Below are positions 26,638 through 37,300 of a stretch of DNA of 61,307 nt, piece after piece; positions within the stretch are counted from its first letter, which is position 1; every line of letters starts with the position of its first letter. The stretch lies in assembly GCA_937951345.1 (NCBI GenBank), contig CALFCF010000022.1, positions 1-61,307 of the forward strand, given 5' to 3'. Under the pieces are notes generated by a model, which had not been told where the DNA came from, searched no databases, and worked only from the letters and a program-made list of their open reading frames with translations. The position numbers and the translations under genes were made by a program. Source of the DNA: an uncultured Granulosicoccaceae bacterium. Lineage in GTDB: Bacteria; Pseudomonadota; Gammaproteobacteria; Granulosicoccales; Granulosicoccaceae.

Positions 26638-26669
26638 CGGTATTTATATTTGAATTACTGTAAATACCG
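26638..26669. promoter_or_regulatory. Inverted repeat upstream of the CysQ-like gene
   Basis: A perfect 9-bp inverted repeat CGGTATTTA / TAAATACCG with a 14-base A+T-rich spacer lies 76 bases before the cysQ-like start. A second palindrome, AAGAAAT-AA-ATTTCTT, is at 26583-26598. These could be an operator or simple hairpins; the T run needed for a terminator is absent. Confidence 0.4.
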
Positions 26670-26745
26670 CCTGAACGCCATTGCAGTCCGGATCGATGAT
26701 CCGTATGTTGAGATCACACACCAGTTTAAATCTATATTGACGTAG

Positions 26746-27585
26746 ATGCCTTTAGACGATGACACGATGGGACACCTGATTGAGCAGTGTTTGCTCATTG
26801 CACGTGTTGCCGGTGAGCGTATCATCGATGTGTACAACGGCAGTTTCGAGATCATGCAAAAAGAGGATGACACGCCTCTTACCACAGCTGATCTTGAGGC
26901 CAATGCGATCATCACAGAAGGACTGGAAGCATTGTCCTTCGACGCCCCCATCCTTTCTGAAGAATCTGCAGCGATCTCATTCAGCGAGCGCACGAGCTGG
27001 GATACCTATTGGCTAGTAGACCCGCTCGATGGCACGCGCGAATTTATCCGGCGTAACGGTGAGTTCAGTGTCAATATTGCGCTTATTCAACAAGGTCGCC
27101 CTGTTCTGGGTGTTGTCTATGCCCCGGTACTGAATGTTGCTTATTATGCAGCGACCGGGCGTGGTGCCTGGAAACAGCAGGGTGATGAAAAACCGCAAAA
27201 GATTCACGTCCGAGATCGTGCGCCGGGTGAAACGGTCGTTGTTGCGCGTAGTCGATCGCCGGTTACCGGTCCGCTAATGAAGCGCTTTCTTGAGAAACTG
27301 GGTCGGCACAGCGAAGTACCGATGGGCAGTGCGCTGAAATCCTGTCTCGTAGCCGAAGGTGCGGCAGATGTTTATCCGAAACTCGGGCCAACGTCTGAAT
27401 GGGATACAGGTGCGGCTCAGTGTATTGTTGAAGAAGCGGGTGGACGAATAACTGATCTGGCGCTCGAAGACCTGCGCTACAACACCCGTGAGTCTTTGAT
27501 TAATCCGCATTTTCTGGTTTTCGGTAGCGAACAGCATCAGTGGCGCAACTACCTGCCAAGCGGGATCTCCATGTACCCCGGCTAA
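26746..27585 (+). CDS. cysQ: 3'(2'),5'-bisphosphate nucleotidase
   Basis: Inositol-monophosphatase-fold enzyme that removes the 3' phosphate from PAP, a by-product of sulfate assimilation and acyl-carrier activation. The 279-residue protein has the metal-binding motifs DDTPLTTADLEAN, the LSEESA acidic loop, WLVDPLDGTREFIRRNGEF (signature DPLDGT) and the C-terminal SEWDTGAAQCIVEEAGG. REFIRRNGEFSVNIALI is characteristic of CysQ rather than SuhB. An ATG seven codons downstream is a possible alternative start. Monocistronic, downstream of gspN. Confidence 0.93.
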   Translation: MPLDDDTMGHLIEQCLLIARVAGERIIDVYNGSFEIMQKEDDTPLTTADLEANAIITEGLEALSFDAPILSEESAAISFSERTSWDTYWLVDPLDGTREFIRRNGEFSVNIALIQQGRPVLGVVYAPVLNVAYYAATGRGAWKQQGDEKPQKIHVRDRAPGETVVVARSRSPVTGPLMKRFLEKLGRHSEVPMGSALKSCLVAEGAADVYPKLGPTSEWDTGAAQCIVEEAGGRITDLALEDLRYNTRESLINPHFLVFGSEQHQWRNYLPSGISMYPG

Positions 27586-27838
27586 TCAATTTGATCTGAA
27601 CGCGCTGCAAAAAGCACGCGATCAAAGTCATATTACTTTTCAGTCTTGTATAAACGCCTGCCTTGCGCGCGTCCTGCGCAAACCCGTGAAACAATTTTTT
27701 TTCGACCGGCTTGCAAACTCCACTGTCCAATACTGTCGTCATCACTGCATTTATCGCCCCAAAGGCGACACGCTAGCTGATCGACAACTTCGGTTAGGGT
27801 ATGATGAATTCAAAGGATGCCACCCGCCCCAGGTTGTG

Positions 27839-28279
27839 ATGATAAAAAAATACCTCTCTCCGGAAGAAGCTGAAAATGCATTTTATGATGCGATGGGACG
27901 TAGCGATCTTGAAGCCATGATGGGTATTTGGCTGGACAGTGACGATACTGTCTGCGTGCATCCCGGTGCTTGCCGGTTAGAAGGCACAACAGATATCCGT
28001 CAAGCATTTGAGCAGATTTTCGAAGAGCCTACACCCGAGTTGGATTTCACCGTCTCTGACAAGCAGTGTCAGCACTTGGGAAATGTGGCAATTCACACAT
28101 TGCGAGAAGAAATCGAAATCGCCGGACAGTTGGTCAGCGTTATGCTGGCGACGAACATCTATATGCAAACAGAGGCGGGTTGGCGCATGTTGCTTCATCA
28201 CGCGTCACCGGAACTGGACTTTGATATGGATGACCTGGATCTGACCATGGAGCACAGCACACCTATTGTGTTGCATTAA
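27839..28279 (+). CDS. SnoaL/NTF2-like protein of unknown function
   Basis: About 146 residues from ATG 27839 (AGG six to nine bases upstream). The frame stays open 51 codons further upstream, but that part is not family-like. The protein has the NTF2-like pattern SPEEAENAFYDAMGRSDLEAMMGIW, then DDTVCVHPGACRLEGTTDIRQAFEQIF with a conserved HPG, and WRMLLHHAS near the end. This is the DUF4440/SnoaL-like arrangement seen in polyketide-cyclase-like and ketosteroid-isomerase-like folds. The substrate, if any, is unknown. The C terminus is acidic (DMDDLDLTMEH). Confidence 0.8.
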   Translation: MIKKYLSPEEAENAFYDAMGRSDLEAMMGIWLDSDDTVCVHPGACRLEGTTDIRQAFEQIFEEPTPELDFTVSDKQCQHLGNVAIHTLREEIEIAGQLVSVMLATNIYMQTEAGWRMLLHHASPELDFDMDDLDLTMEHSTPIVLH

Positions 28280-28439
28280 CCTGTTGGATCAACAGGTTAT
28301 CGGGTTCCGCACCGAATATACGTCCCTTTATTGCGCGTCCCTTTACTGTGCTTAAAACCCGCGTTGTATGCGAGGGCTGATTACGCGTGTAGCTCGCGGT
28401 AGCTCCTGTATTCAAGGGTGATTAGAGTCGCTAAGAGGC

Positions 28440-29003
28440 GTGGAAGCTTCTACAATCAGTGACATGCAGACTGCCCAACCCCCCACCGATCCCGACGAAA
28501 TCCTGCTCCGCGAAAAAAATATCACGGTCACGGGAACGCGCCTCGATATAGACAACAAAACCTACGCACTACACTACATTTCAACCGTCGTTCAGGATGA
28601 GTCGCACCCGCCGCGCGGAGAGGCATTGTTTGTAATGGCAGTTGCTTTGGTGGCTATCGTGATGTCGATTGTTTATGTGGTCGCCGGTAAGCTGACAACG
28701 CTCGGATTTATGGTGTTTTTACTGTTATCGATGTGTGCATTTGTTATCGGTGTGCTTGTCTATCGCCTTGATCCCTCCCGGTATTCACTGACGCTGACGA
28801 TGTTGAATGGTGAGGAAGTCAATATCAACAGCAGATCGGAGTCATATATCCAGCGCGTGCACCACGCGTTGAACCATTCTCTTGCACTGAGCAGGCAATC
28901 TATCGCGGTTCAGAATGCCACCGGTGTTGTACCTGTGCAGACAGCACAAGCTGCGAATCAACCCGTAGTTCCTGCCAAAGTTCCCACCAGCATAGATCAG
29001 TAG
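28440..29003 (+). CDS. DUF6232-like protein with two membrane segments
   Basis: A 187-residue protein with a short N-terminal beta domain (EKNITVTGTRLDIDNKTYALHYIS), two adjacent transmembrane helices (about residues 62-82 and 86-108) and a C-terminal domain beginning SRYSLTLTMLNGEEVNIN. The pattern matches the DUF6232 family by eye; function unknown. The start is GTG 28440 or the ATG at 28464. The tail is rich in Ala, Gln, Val and Pro and is probably disordered. No operon partner is evident. Confidence 0.6.
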   Translation: MEASTISDMQTAQPPTDPDEILLREKNITVTGTRLDIDNKTYALHYISTVVQDESHPPRGEALFVMAVALVAIVMSIVYVVAGKLTTLGFMVFLLLSMCAFVIGVLVYRLDPSRYSLTLTMLNGEEVNINSRSESYIQRVHHALNHSLALSRQSIAVQNATGVVPVQTAQAANQPVVPAKVPTSIDQ

Positions 29004-29050
29004 CCACACTACCTGGTGTTATCCTTGTGGTTTATCGCTGATTAATCCCG

Positions 29051-29299
29051 ATGAAAGTTTCGAATACCGTCGCAGTGTTTGTTCTGTTGCTTGCAGGACT
29101 GACATGGTTTTTTGACAAAGAGCTGAAGCGAAAGCGTGATCGTTGCGTGGATTTCTGTGCAAATTACGAGGCACCACGTAATGCAAATGAATCAGCAGTG
29201 AGCGCCGACCAGTCATTGGGAAACAATCCAGACTCAAGCAACCCCCACGAAATGAAATATTTTCAGTGTGGTTGTGATGCGATTGGTAAGCATCTGTAG
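29051..29299 (+). CDS. Small membrane-anchored cysteine-containing protein
   Basis: An 82-residue unrecognised protein. One N-terminal hydrophobic helix (residues 8-21, VAVFVLLLAGLTWF) is followed by a basic stretch (KELKRKRDR), then CVDFC and, near the C terminus, CGC. The four cysteines in CxxxC and CxC pairs on an exported tail could bind a metal or form disulfides; this is inference. It lies 47 bases after the DUF6232-like gene on the same strand. Confidence 0.5.
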   Translation: MKVSNTVAVFVLLLAGLTWFFDKELKRKRDRCVDFCANYEAPRNANESAVSADQSLGNNPDSSNPHEMKYFQCGCDAIGKHL

Positions 29300-29426
29300 A
29301 CTAGGTATGAAAGTCGATATTTCATCTGACTGAGTATGACAAGTGCACTACTACCGCTATCGGCGGCGCAGCGGTCATCGTATCTCGATCAAATCTGGGA
29401 TGTATCGCAAGGTCACTTATGATCTA

Positions 29427-31226
29427 TCACAACTTGGCGGGATGCAGCGTACGTAAAATAGCATCACGAAGCTCACCCGGCAGTACAGGTTTGTTGAGAA
29501 GCTCAAAGCCTTCAAGGTCCATTTCGTCGATAAAATCTCTTGAGGTATCACCGGATATCACCAATGCCGGGATGTGCTTGTTGTACTCATCGCGTAGATA
29601 CTTGATGACCTGAACGCCATTGTCGCCGTTCTTCAATTGATAGTCGGCAATGATCAGCATCGGATCAATAGTGTCTTTGAACAGTGTGTCTAGCAACTCT
29701 TGCCGGCTTTGACCCGCCACCACTCTACATCCCCATCCGGTCAGTATTTCTTTCATCCCTTCGAGTACTTGCGCGTTGTCATCGATGACAATCAACGGCA
29801 AGCCGTGTAAATCGGATGCCTCCCATTGGGTATCTGGCTGAAGGATGCTGTCCGGATTGCCAATGGGAAGAGTCAATGTAAATTCGCTCCCACTGTTCTC
29901 TTTTGAGACCACATTGATTTTCGTATCGGTCAAATCGCACATCTTTTTGACGATACTTAAACCGAGTCCCAGTCCTGACGGGTTGCTGCCGTGGTTGTAT
30001 TCAACACGATGGTACTCATTGAACACGAGTTCTAACTCAGATGCTGGAATACCGATGCCGGTGTCTTTCACACTGAGTAGAATTTCTTCATTTTCGACTT
30101 TCCATTCGACCCTGATGCTGCCGGCTTGCGTGAATTTAATGGCATTGGAGACCAGGTTTCTTAAGATGCGGTCGAGCAGCAGTGGGTCAGCCTGAACCGC
30201 TACCTGCGGACCATTGACGGTGAATTCCAGATTGCGAGCAGTTGACTCAAATCGAAAGGGTTCGACGCGACTTGCAATGAAATCGTGAAGATCAAAAACC
30301 TCTTCATTAACGTCAACGCGCTCTGAATTCAGATTGGCGATGTCGAGTAGTCCTGAAAATGAATGGTCAAGTGCTCGTAGTGAGATCTGCATGCTTTCAC
30401 GAATATTGTTTCCTTCTTCAGAGGCAACATGCTTTTTAATCGCTTCAAGGAAAAGTCCGAACGCGTGCAGGGGTTGTCGTAAATCATGGCTGGCAGCAGC
30501 GATGAATTGATCTTTATCTCGTAAGGATTGTTGTGCAAGTTCGTACAGTTGTACCGAATTGTTTCTTTCGATTTCCAACTCGCCAACAAGGCGTTTATTG
30601 CGATGCTGCTCCCGATAAAGTGTTGTTGAATTTTGATTATTAACATGTACCAATCGGCTATGAATAAGCAGGATAAAAAACAGCGTGAATAACAATAGGA
30701 AACCATGAGTAAAATCAGCACTAAGTATCAGGTAGATTGGAGGTATTGAAAGGCCGGAAAATATGGAGATATAAGCTGGCCAGTAATAAGTTGATCCAGC
30801 GGCAAGAACTAATACAACACCACCAAACACCAACAGCATTTGGATGACTATGAAATTGCTGGAAAACTCCAGCATTGGCGGAAAGAACAAAAAGAAAGAC
30901 CAGACAAATCCAGTAAAGAAGCCAGCCACCCATACGAACACACGGAAAAAGGCGGAATCCGGGGGTACCAGGATTTTTCGTCTATAGAGAACAATAACAA
31001 CAGACTCTAAGAAATGAATAACACATAGCGTTTTAAACCAGATATCAACCAGACGCGTTTCCAAGTCACGTAACAACAGGAATATAAGCGAAGAAGCAAC
31101 GACGAAAACGAACACAGCGAGATGGCATTCCCGCATGATCATATCGATCTGATGTTTTTCCAAGCCTTGCATAGGCTGTTTGAACAGCTTTTGAACAAAA
31201 GCCGACGAAGTGATAAAGGACACCAT
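29427..31226 (-). CDS. Hybrid sensor histidine kinase
   Basis: A 599-residue membrane sensor. Six or so transmembrane helices occupy residues 33-193, with no large periplasmic domain; a coiled linker (195-240) leads to HisKA with the phosphoacceptor H247 in ASHDLRQPLHAFG. HATPase_c motifs are NLVSNAIKFT (N box), DTGIGIP and GLGLGLSIV. A C-terminal receiver domain has the DD pair (VIDDN, 490s), acceptor D528 in IIADYQLKNGDNG, and the lysine in NKPV. No response regulator or output gene is adjacent, so its pathway is unknown. Confidence 0.92.
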   Translation of the reverse strand: MVSFITSSAFVQKLFKQPMQGLEKHQIDMIMRECHLAVFVFVVASSLIFLLLRDLETRLVDIWFKTLCVIHFLESVVIVLYRRKILVPPDSAFFRVFVWVAGFFTGFVWSFFLFFPPMLEFSSNFIVIQMLLVFGGVVLVLAAGSTYYWPAYISIFSGLSIPPIYLILSADFTHGFLLLFTLFFILLIHSRLVHVNNQNSTTLYREQHRNKRLVGELEIERNNSVQLYELAQQSLRDKDQFIAAASHDLRQPLHAFGLFLEAIKKHVASEEGNNIRESMQISLRALDHSFSGLLDIANLNSERVDVNEEVFDLHDFIASRVEPFRFESTARNLEFTVNGPQVAVQADPLLLDRILRNLVSNAIKFTQAGSIRVEWKVENEEILLSVKDTGIGIPASELELVFNEYHRVEYNHGSNPSGLGLGLSIVKKMCDLTDTKINVVSKENSGSEFTLTLPIGNPDSILQPDTQWEASDLHGLPLIVIDDNAQVLEGMKEILTGWGCRVVAGQSRQELLDTLFKDTIDPMLIIADYQLKNGDNGVQVIKYLRDEYNKHIPALVISGDTSRDFIDEMDLEGFELLNKPVLPGELRDAILRTLHPAKL

Positions 31227-31551
31227 AATTGGATAACTTCCTTGCTAGTTTAGCCGTGTTCAAGCGTGTAAAACGAAACAGGCAATCCGTAGATGCTGGC
31301 AGTATAACGCAGTTCGATTAGTAGACAAATCGCGTACGAAGTCTCTTATAGAACCTTTGTAAGATAGAGTATCTGAGAGTTAAACAGCTTTTAAGTTACT
31401 GATGTTTGGTTAGAAATACCCAATGCATCATTCATAGAGCGGTAGTCGGATTGAAGGTTCTGTCTAGACTGGAGGGCATATCTTCGTTTGATGTGTGTGA
31501 ACACATCGATAGTTGAGTGTGTTGATACTGCTAATAACCCGGTGGCTCAGA
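31227..31551. other. 325-base gap without a gene
   Basis: Lies between the kinase start and the stop of the DMT transporter (both minus strand). It should contain the kinase promoter. No convincing open frame, hairpin terminator or repeat was seen. Confidence 0.5.
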
Positions 31552-32427
31552 TTATTTTTCGGGAAGCGTTTCTTTTTGATTGACTATAACTAGCAGTGTC
31601 GCAGCAACTACAAGAATGCATGCAACGTAGAACGACACATGAGGTACTTCACGATAGATAAGATAGCCTGTAATACCCGCAACGATAAACTGACTCATAT
31701 TTATTATTGATACCGTCTGCCCTCTGAGTTTCTGCATCGCGAAGTTAAGAGCTGTGTGTCCGAGCACAGTGGAGACAATTGCAAGGCTTAGTATCATAGA
31801 CAGGTTGTACATTGAGTACGCGTGTATAGGAGACGAGAAAAAACATGCGATTATGAAAGTTGATACACCGGCTACCAGATAAACCGGTACGACATATAGC
31901 CAGATCGACGGCAGATGTGCATAAGCGCGTGCCACTGCAAGATAGGCTGCGAATAGCAGCATGGATACAAACGACAATAAATCTCCTGCGGCAGATAGTG
32001 GGCTTATCACTAAATCAGTGGCCGTCAACACCAGCATGCCAATTAGTGCTAAAGCGGTTGCAAGAATTTCTTTCTTCAATAAGCGTTCTTTAAAAAACCA
32101 TAACATCAGAAAGGGCATTACCACCGGCACCAAGTTGACGATCAGCGTAGCATTGGCGGCGCTTGTCATGCGCGCACCCATGACCCACGCGATGAAGTGT
32201 ATGCCCAGTATCAGCCCGGGAAGAATCGATCTCCCTATTACTGCTTGTATTGGACTGTCACCTAACTTTTTTCTGTCTCTTAGATACCACGGAAGTAATA
32301 CAAGGCCTGCCAGAAGCACACGGAAAGCGGCAAGCATCGCAGGGGCTTCTGTGCTCTCACGTATAAACACAAAGGAAAGGGCGGATGCAATTACACCGAA
32401 AAACAGAACAAGCAAGGTGACGAACAT
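31552..32427 (-). CDS. EamA/DMT family transporter
   Basis: A 291-residue inner-membrane protein with ten predicted helices arranged as two EamA repeats, the usual drug/metabolite exporter fold (RhaT/YdcZ/RarD type). The first repeat includes FRVLLAGLVLLPWYLRDRKK; the second ends with LRGQTVSIINMSQFIVAGITG. Substrate unknown; amino acids, purines or other metabolites are usual. Single gene. Confidence 0.88.
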   Translation of the reverse strand: MFVTLLVLFFGVIASALSFVFIRESTEAPAMLAAFRVLLAGLVLLPWYLRDRKKLGDSPIQAVIGRSILPGLILGIHFIAWVMGARMTSAANATLIVNLVPVVMPFLMLWFFKERLLKKEILATALALIGMLVLTATDLVISPLSAAGDLLSFVSMLLFAAYLAVARAYAHLPSIWLYVVPVYLVAGVSTFIIACFFSSPIHAYSMYNLSMILSLAIVSTVLGHTALNFAMQKLRGQTVSIINMSQFIVAGITGYLIYREVPHVSFYVACILVVAATLLVIVNQKETLPEK

Positions 32428-32532
32428 AATTGCTGTGATTTACCTGAAGGAGACTATTTGGGTGCCTGGTGCGCGGTGATGATTCGACAATGCCTGGTTT
32501 TGTAGTGCCTTAAAAATTTATCAATTTATTAT

Positions 32533-33327
32533 TTAACGAATTTTGTAACCTGCCGGATAAGTGAAGCTGTAATCAAATACCAGTGGCGCATGATCTGAAA
32601 ACCGCTTGTCACGGTAGATACGTGTCTTTAGGACTGTGTTTTTCAGGCGTGGGCTTAGTATCTGGTAGTCAATCCGCCAGCCCACGTTTTTGTCCCAGGA
32701 TGCTCCTCGATTCGACCACCAGGTATATTCGTGTTCCCGTTGCGGTAATGCGCGGAATGCGTCCACAAACTTGTGGTTATCAAGAAAATTTGTCATCCAG
32801 TTGCGTTCTTCATCCGTGAAACCGGGGCGATTAATATTGCCACGCCAGTTGCGGATATCGCACTCATGATGAGCCAGATTCCAGTCACCGCATACGACCA
32901 GATTCCTACCCTGCTGATGAGATTTCAGTAAATGCGATTCGAGAAGCTTTAACGCTTCAATTTTGAAGTTCTGTCGTATGTCACCGGATGAACCCGACGG
33001 CATATAGAGTGAAACAACCGACAATTTGCCAAACTGGGCTTCCAGATATCTGCCTTCGGAATCAATCGATTCTATCCCCATGCCTGCTATCACTTGATCG
33101 GGTGCGTGCTTGCAGTAAAGTGCGGTGCCGCTGTATCCCTTGCGCTCCGCATCATGGAAAAACGCGTGATAGCCGCGAGGATGAAATACAGGATCAGTCA
33201 GCTGATGCTGCTGTGCTTTGGTTTCCTGAATACAGATGACATCGGCCCGCTGGCGTGTCATCCAGCTAAAAAAGCCTTTCCGCGCAGCAGCTCTAATGCC
33301 ATTGAGATTGACCGATACAATTCGCAT
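32533..33327 (-). CDS. xthA: Exodeoxyribonuclease III
   Basis: AP endonuclease and 3'-5' exonuclease of base-excision repair. The start at 33327 (MRIVSVNLNGIRAAARKG) matches the family; the frame extends 11 codons further upstream. Motifs: NLNGIRAA, CIQETKAQ (catalytic Glu), VVSLYMPSG, GDWNLAHHECDIRNW (Asp and Asn), and the C-terminal RIDYQILS and FSDHAPLVFDY with the catalytic His. About 264 residues, full length. Confidence 0.95.
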   Translation of the reverse strand: MRIVSVNLNGIRAAARKGFFSWMTRQRADVICIQETKAQQHQLTDPVFHPRGYHAFFHDAERKGYSGTALYCKHAPDQVIAGMGIESIDSEGRYLEAQFGKLSVVSLYMPSGSSGDIRQNFKIEALKLLESHLLKSHQQGRNLVVCGDWNLAHHECDIRNWRGNINRPGFTDEERNWMTNFLDNHKFVDAFRALPQREHEYTWWSNRGASWDKNVGWRIDYQILSPRLKNTVLKTRIYRDKRFSDHAPLVFDYSFTYPAGYKIR

Positions 33328-33526
33328 GGTGCATATTAACTCATGTGAAGTGACTCTCATAACTGGCAGGGCAACATCTCAAAATTTCTGATTGACTTCA
33401 GGTGTGGTGGGGGTGGGCTTATATAAACCGCCGGGCTGTCGATACTCAAAAGGAGTGAGGTAGTTTTAACTTTTAAAGTAATGAAATAAAAAAGGCCTTG
33501 GTTTTCCAAGTTCGAAGTCGGCACAA

Positions 33527-34153
33527 ATGGTCATGGTTAGAATCAACAATAAAACGGCTATTATTCGTCCCTGTTTGATGAGTCTTTGTCTGATAGCTGG
33601 TGGTTTATCCACGGTTTCAGCTGATCCCGTCTATAAACTGGAGGAGGGGAGCACTGTAACTTATCAGGACAGAGTACCGAGTTCCAATCAGGATGGTGGT
33701 CATTCCATTCTTAACAAACAAGGTGTCACGTTACGGCAGGTGTTAAGCCGCGAAGAAAGACGTGAAGCTCGTATCCGGGCAGAAGAGTTACGACTGGCGA
33801 AAATTCGTGATCGTGCTCTGCTTGCTACCTTTACCACCGAAGATGATCTGCTCAGAACCCGCGATGATCGTATGGGAATGATCGATAGTCTGATCAGCCG
33901 GCTTGATGACCGTATTGGTATTTTGTCTGATCGCCTGGGTGTCCTTGAAGGTCGTATTTCCAATTTTGAGGAAGAAAAGGGTGAAGGTAATGCGCCGGAA
34001 GGTTTGTATACTGAATATTCCAGCATACAACGTAACATCGAGAATGCCTGGTCACTGATCGATGCCAAGGCTGAAGAGCGACGTACGCTGGTTGATAAGT
34101 TCGATGATGACTTGCAGCGTTACCGCGAACTTAAAGCCGAGCGTAGTGAATGA
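33527..34153 (+). CDS. Exported coiled-coil protein with DUF4124-like N terminus
   Basis: A 208-residue protein with a signal peptide (about residues 1-32, ending VSA|DP). The following VYKLEEGSTVTYQDRVP resembles the start of DUF4124 domains. Residues 70-205 are highly charged and helical, with heptad-like repeats rich in Arg, Asp, Glu and Leu (IDSLISRLDDRIGILSDRL), predicting a coiled coil. Likely periplasmic; function unknown. It is a single gene between xthA and argB. Confidence 0.7.
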   Translation: MVMVRINNKTAIIRPCLMSLCLIAGGLSTVSADPVYKLEEGSTVTYQDRVPSSNQDGGHSILNKQGVTLRQVLSREERREARIRAEELRLAKIRDRALLATFTTEDDLLRTRDDRMGMIDSLISRLDDRIGILSDRLGVLEGRISNFEEEKGEGNAPEGLYTEYSSIQRNIENAWSLIDAKAEERRTLVDKFDDDLQRYRELKAERSE

Positions 34154-34270
34154 TGTATCGATAAATCGCTTGGATTAAATTGATTGTTGACGCATTAAAC
34201 ACTGACAAACAAATACAAAAAAGTCGCTGTAAAGTAAGCATCGATTTTAAGTCGGTTTTTTTTGTTCCAA

Positions 34271-35191
<921 letters not shown>

Positions 35192-35204
35192 TCAGATGGC
35201 GTCA

Positions 35205-36623
35205 TTAGAACGGAATTTCGATACCGTTGTCTACCGCCTTCATAGCATCACTAAACGCTTTCTGGATTTTTGCAATGGCCTCGTCGGATTCCGCCTCGAA
35301 ACGGACAACCAGACAGGGAGTCGTATTAGACGCCCTGACCAGCCCCCAGCCATCCGCGAAATCTGCACGTAATCCGTCAATTGTATTGATGTCTGCGCCA
35401 TCGAAGCTGCTGTTTGCAACAAACTTCTCCATAAACTCATGGTGTGCACCATCAACGTCAAAAGCGATATTGATTTCCGGCGTATTCACGCTGTTGGGTA
35501 TCTCGGCAAAAATTTCACTGACTGATCGATCATCTGCAGAGAGTATTTCAAGGAGCCTGGCCGCTGTGTAGAGCGCGTCATCAAACCCGTACCAGCGTTC
35601 TTTAAAGAAAATGTGCCCACTCATTTCACCACCGAGCTGTGCACCGGTTTCTTTCATACGTTTTTTGATGAAAGAGTGCCCTGTTTTGTACATTTCCGGA
35701 TCACCGCCATCTGCTCTGATTGCATCCGGTAGAAGCTTGGAGCACTTGACGTCATAGATTATTTTTGCCCCCGGCTGGCGCGAAAGTACATCGCGTGCAT
35801 ATAGAATCATTTGTCTGTCGGGCCAGATGATTTCTCCGGTGTTATCAATAACACCTACGCGATCACCGTCTCCGTCGAATGCAAGACCCAGCTCAAGGTT
35901 GTTACCAGTTACGGTTTCGACGATATCTTTCAGGTTCTCTACCTTGGCCGGGTCCGGGTGGTGGTTCGGAAACGTGCCATCAACTTCTACAAACAAAGCG
36001 CTTGATTCACAGCCCAGTCTTTCAAATAGCTGTGGCGCAGCTACGCCGGCAATCCCGTTGCCACAGTCAAATGCGATTTTCATCGGGCGCTTGAGTTTTA
36101 CATCACTGATTATTCGATCGAGGTAGTCTTCAAGCACATTGGCCTCTGAACGCTGCCCATCGCCTTCAGCCAGTTTGCCGTCCATTAATCTTTGATAAAG
36201 CGCAGTAATGCCGTCACCGAAAAGAGCACCACCGTCGACGACCATTTTCAGTCCGTTATATTCTGGCGGATTGTGACTGCCGGTTACCATAACGCCGGTA
36301 CCTGTGCCGAGATGATGCGTCGCAAAGTACAGGACCGGTGTTGGCACCATGCCAATATCAATAACATCGAGTCCGGTAGACGCGATACCTTCACCGAGCG
36401 CAGCGACCAGATCCGGGCCTGAAAGGCGTCCATCGCGTGCCACAACGGCCGCTGTTTGCCCGCGTTCGAGACATTCGCTGCCGAAGGCGCGGCCTATCTC
36501 ACGAACCACATCGGGCGTCAATGCATCACTGACAACACCGCGGATGTCATAGGCTCTGAATATGGTTGACGGTATGTTGATCATGTTCTTGTGGGAATCT
36601 CCAGATAGGGCTGGTGCTGACAT
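35205..36623 (-). CDS. algC: Phosphomannomutase/phosphoglucomutase
   Basis: Interconverts hexose 6- and 1-phosphates for polysaccharide and LPS precursors. The 472-residue protein has all four domains: the N-terminal FRAYDIRGVVSDALTPD and the phosphoserine loop GTGVMVTGSHNPPEYNG, the metal-binding AFDGDGDRVGVID, the sugar-binding GGEMSGHIFF, and the C-terminal phosphate loop VRASNTTPCLVVRFEAES. The gene lies between dut and argB, which is the usual order. N-terminal start may be at the second Met (MINIPSTIFRAYDI). Confidence 0.95.
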   Translation of the reverse strand: MSAPALSGDSHKNMINIPSTIFRAYDIRGVVSDALTPDVVREIGRAFGSECLERGQTAAVVARDGRLSGPDLVAALGEGIASTGLDVIDIGMVPTPVLYFATHHLGTGTGVMVTGSHNPPEYNGLKMVVDGGALFGDGITALYQRLMDGKLAEGDGQRSEANVLEDYLDRIISDVKLKRPMKIAFDCGNGIAGVAAPQLFERLGCESSALFVEVDGTFPNHHPDPAKVENLKDIVETVTGNNLELGLAFDGDGDRVGVIDNTGEIIWPDRQMILYARDVLSRQPGAKIIYDVKCSKLLPDAIRADGGDPEMYKTGHSFIKKRMKETGAQLGGEMSGHIFFKERWYGFDDALYTAARLLEILSADDRSVSEIFAEIPNSVNTPEINIAFDVDGAHHEFMEKFVANSSFDGADINTIDGLRADFADGWGLVRASNTTPCLVVRFEAESDEAIAKIQKAFSDAMKAVDNGIEIPF

Positions 36624-36712
36624 TGACGTTATCCCGAATTAATGGCTTTTGCATTCATTCAGAGTCGCCGCAAATCCTGTGCCTACAGCCGCGCTAAAAT
36701 GCCGATTTCGAT

Positions 36713-37189
36713 TTACTGTCGACCGGTTGATCCGAAACCGCCGGCGCCACGCTCGTCGCTGGCTGTTTCTTCGAATGCCTCGACCTGGCGAAATGTTGCC
36801 TGAATGACCGGTACCACCACCAATTGCGCGATCCGATCACCGACCTCGATCCGAAAAGATTGCTGGCTTCGATTCCAGCAGGAAACAAAAAGCTGACCCT
36901 GGTAGTCAGAATCGATCAGTCCCACCAGATTACCCAGCACAATACCGTGTTTATGCCCCAGGCCGGATCGCGGCAGAATAATAGCGGCAAGATCCGGTCG
37001 CGCGATATGTATGGCCATGCCGGTGGGTATCAGTGTGGTTTCGCCGGGTTGCAGGTCTATCGCAGCATCGAAGCAAGCGCGCAGATCAAGACCGGCTGAT
37101 CCTGCAGTTGTGTATTCAGGTAGCGGAATATCGCTGCCTAGTCGCGGGTCCAGAATTCGGTAGTCAATGATGCAATCAGATGCGTTCAT
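36713..37189 (-). CDS. dut: dUTP diphosphatase
   Basis: Hydrolyses dUTP to dUMP, preventing uracil incorporation into DNA and supplying dTMP synthesis. The 158-residue protein has the five dUTPase motifs: [48 protein letters not shown] and the C-terminal GFGSTG. Trimeric type. It lies directly between coaBC and algC. Confidence 0.97.
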   Translation of the reverse strand: MNASDCIIDYRILDPRLGSDIPLPEYTTAGSAGLDLRACFDAAIDLQPGETTLIPTGMAIHIARPDLAAIILPRSGLGHKHGIVLGNLVGLIDSDYQGQLFVSCWNRSQQSFRIEVGDRIAQLVVVPVIQATFRQVEAFEETASDERGAGGFGSTGRQ

Positions 37190-37300
37190 GCGTGCATGGT
37201 TTAATTAGTGTGTCGTTTGATTTTCGCGGATTAGAACTGGTTGTTACTTTGCCTAACGCATTAGCTTATTTTTTGTGGGTTGACTTGCGTGTTGCCCTGG

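Noticed and set aside
34200-34262. T-rich tract before the argB stop as a terminator
   Set aside because: The T run is on the plus strand after the coiled-coil gene, but the upstream AAAAAAGTCG and AGTCGG blocks are not complementary, so no stem forms.
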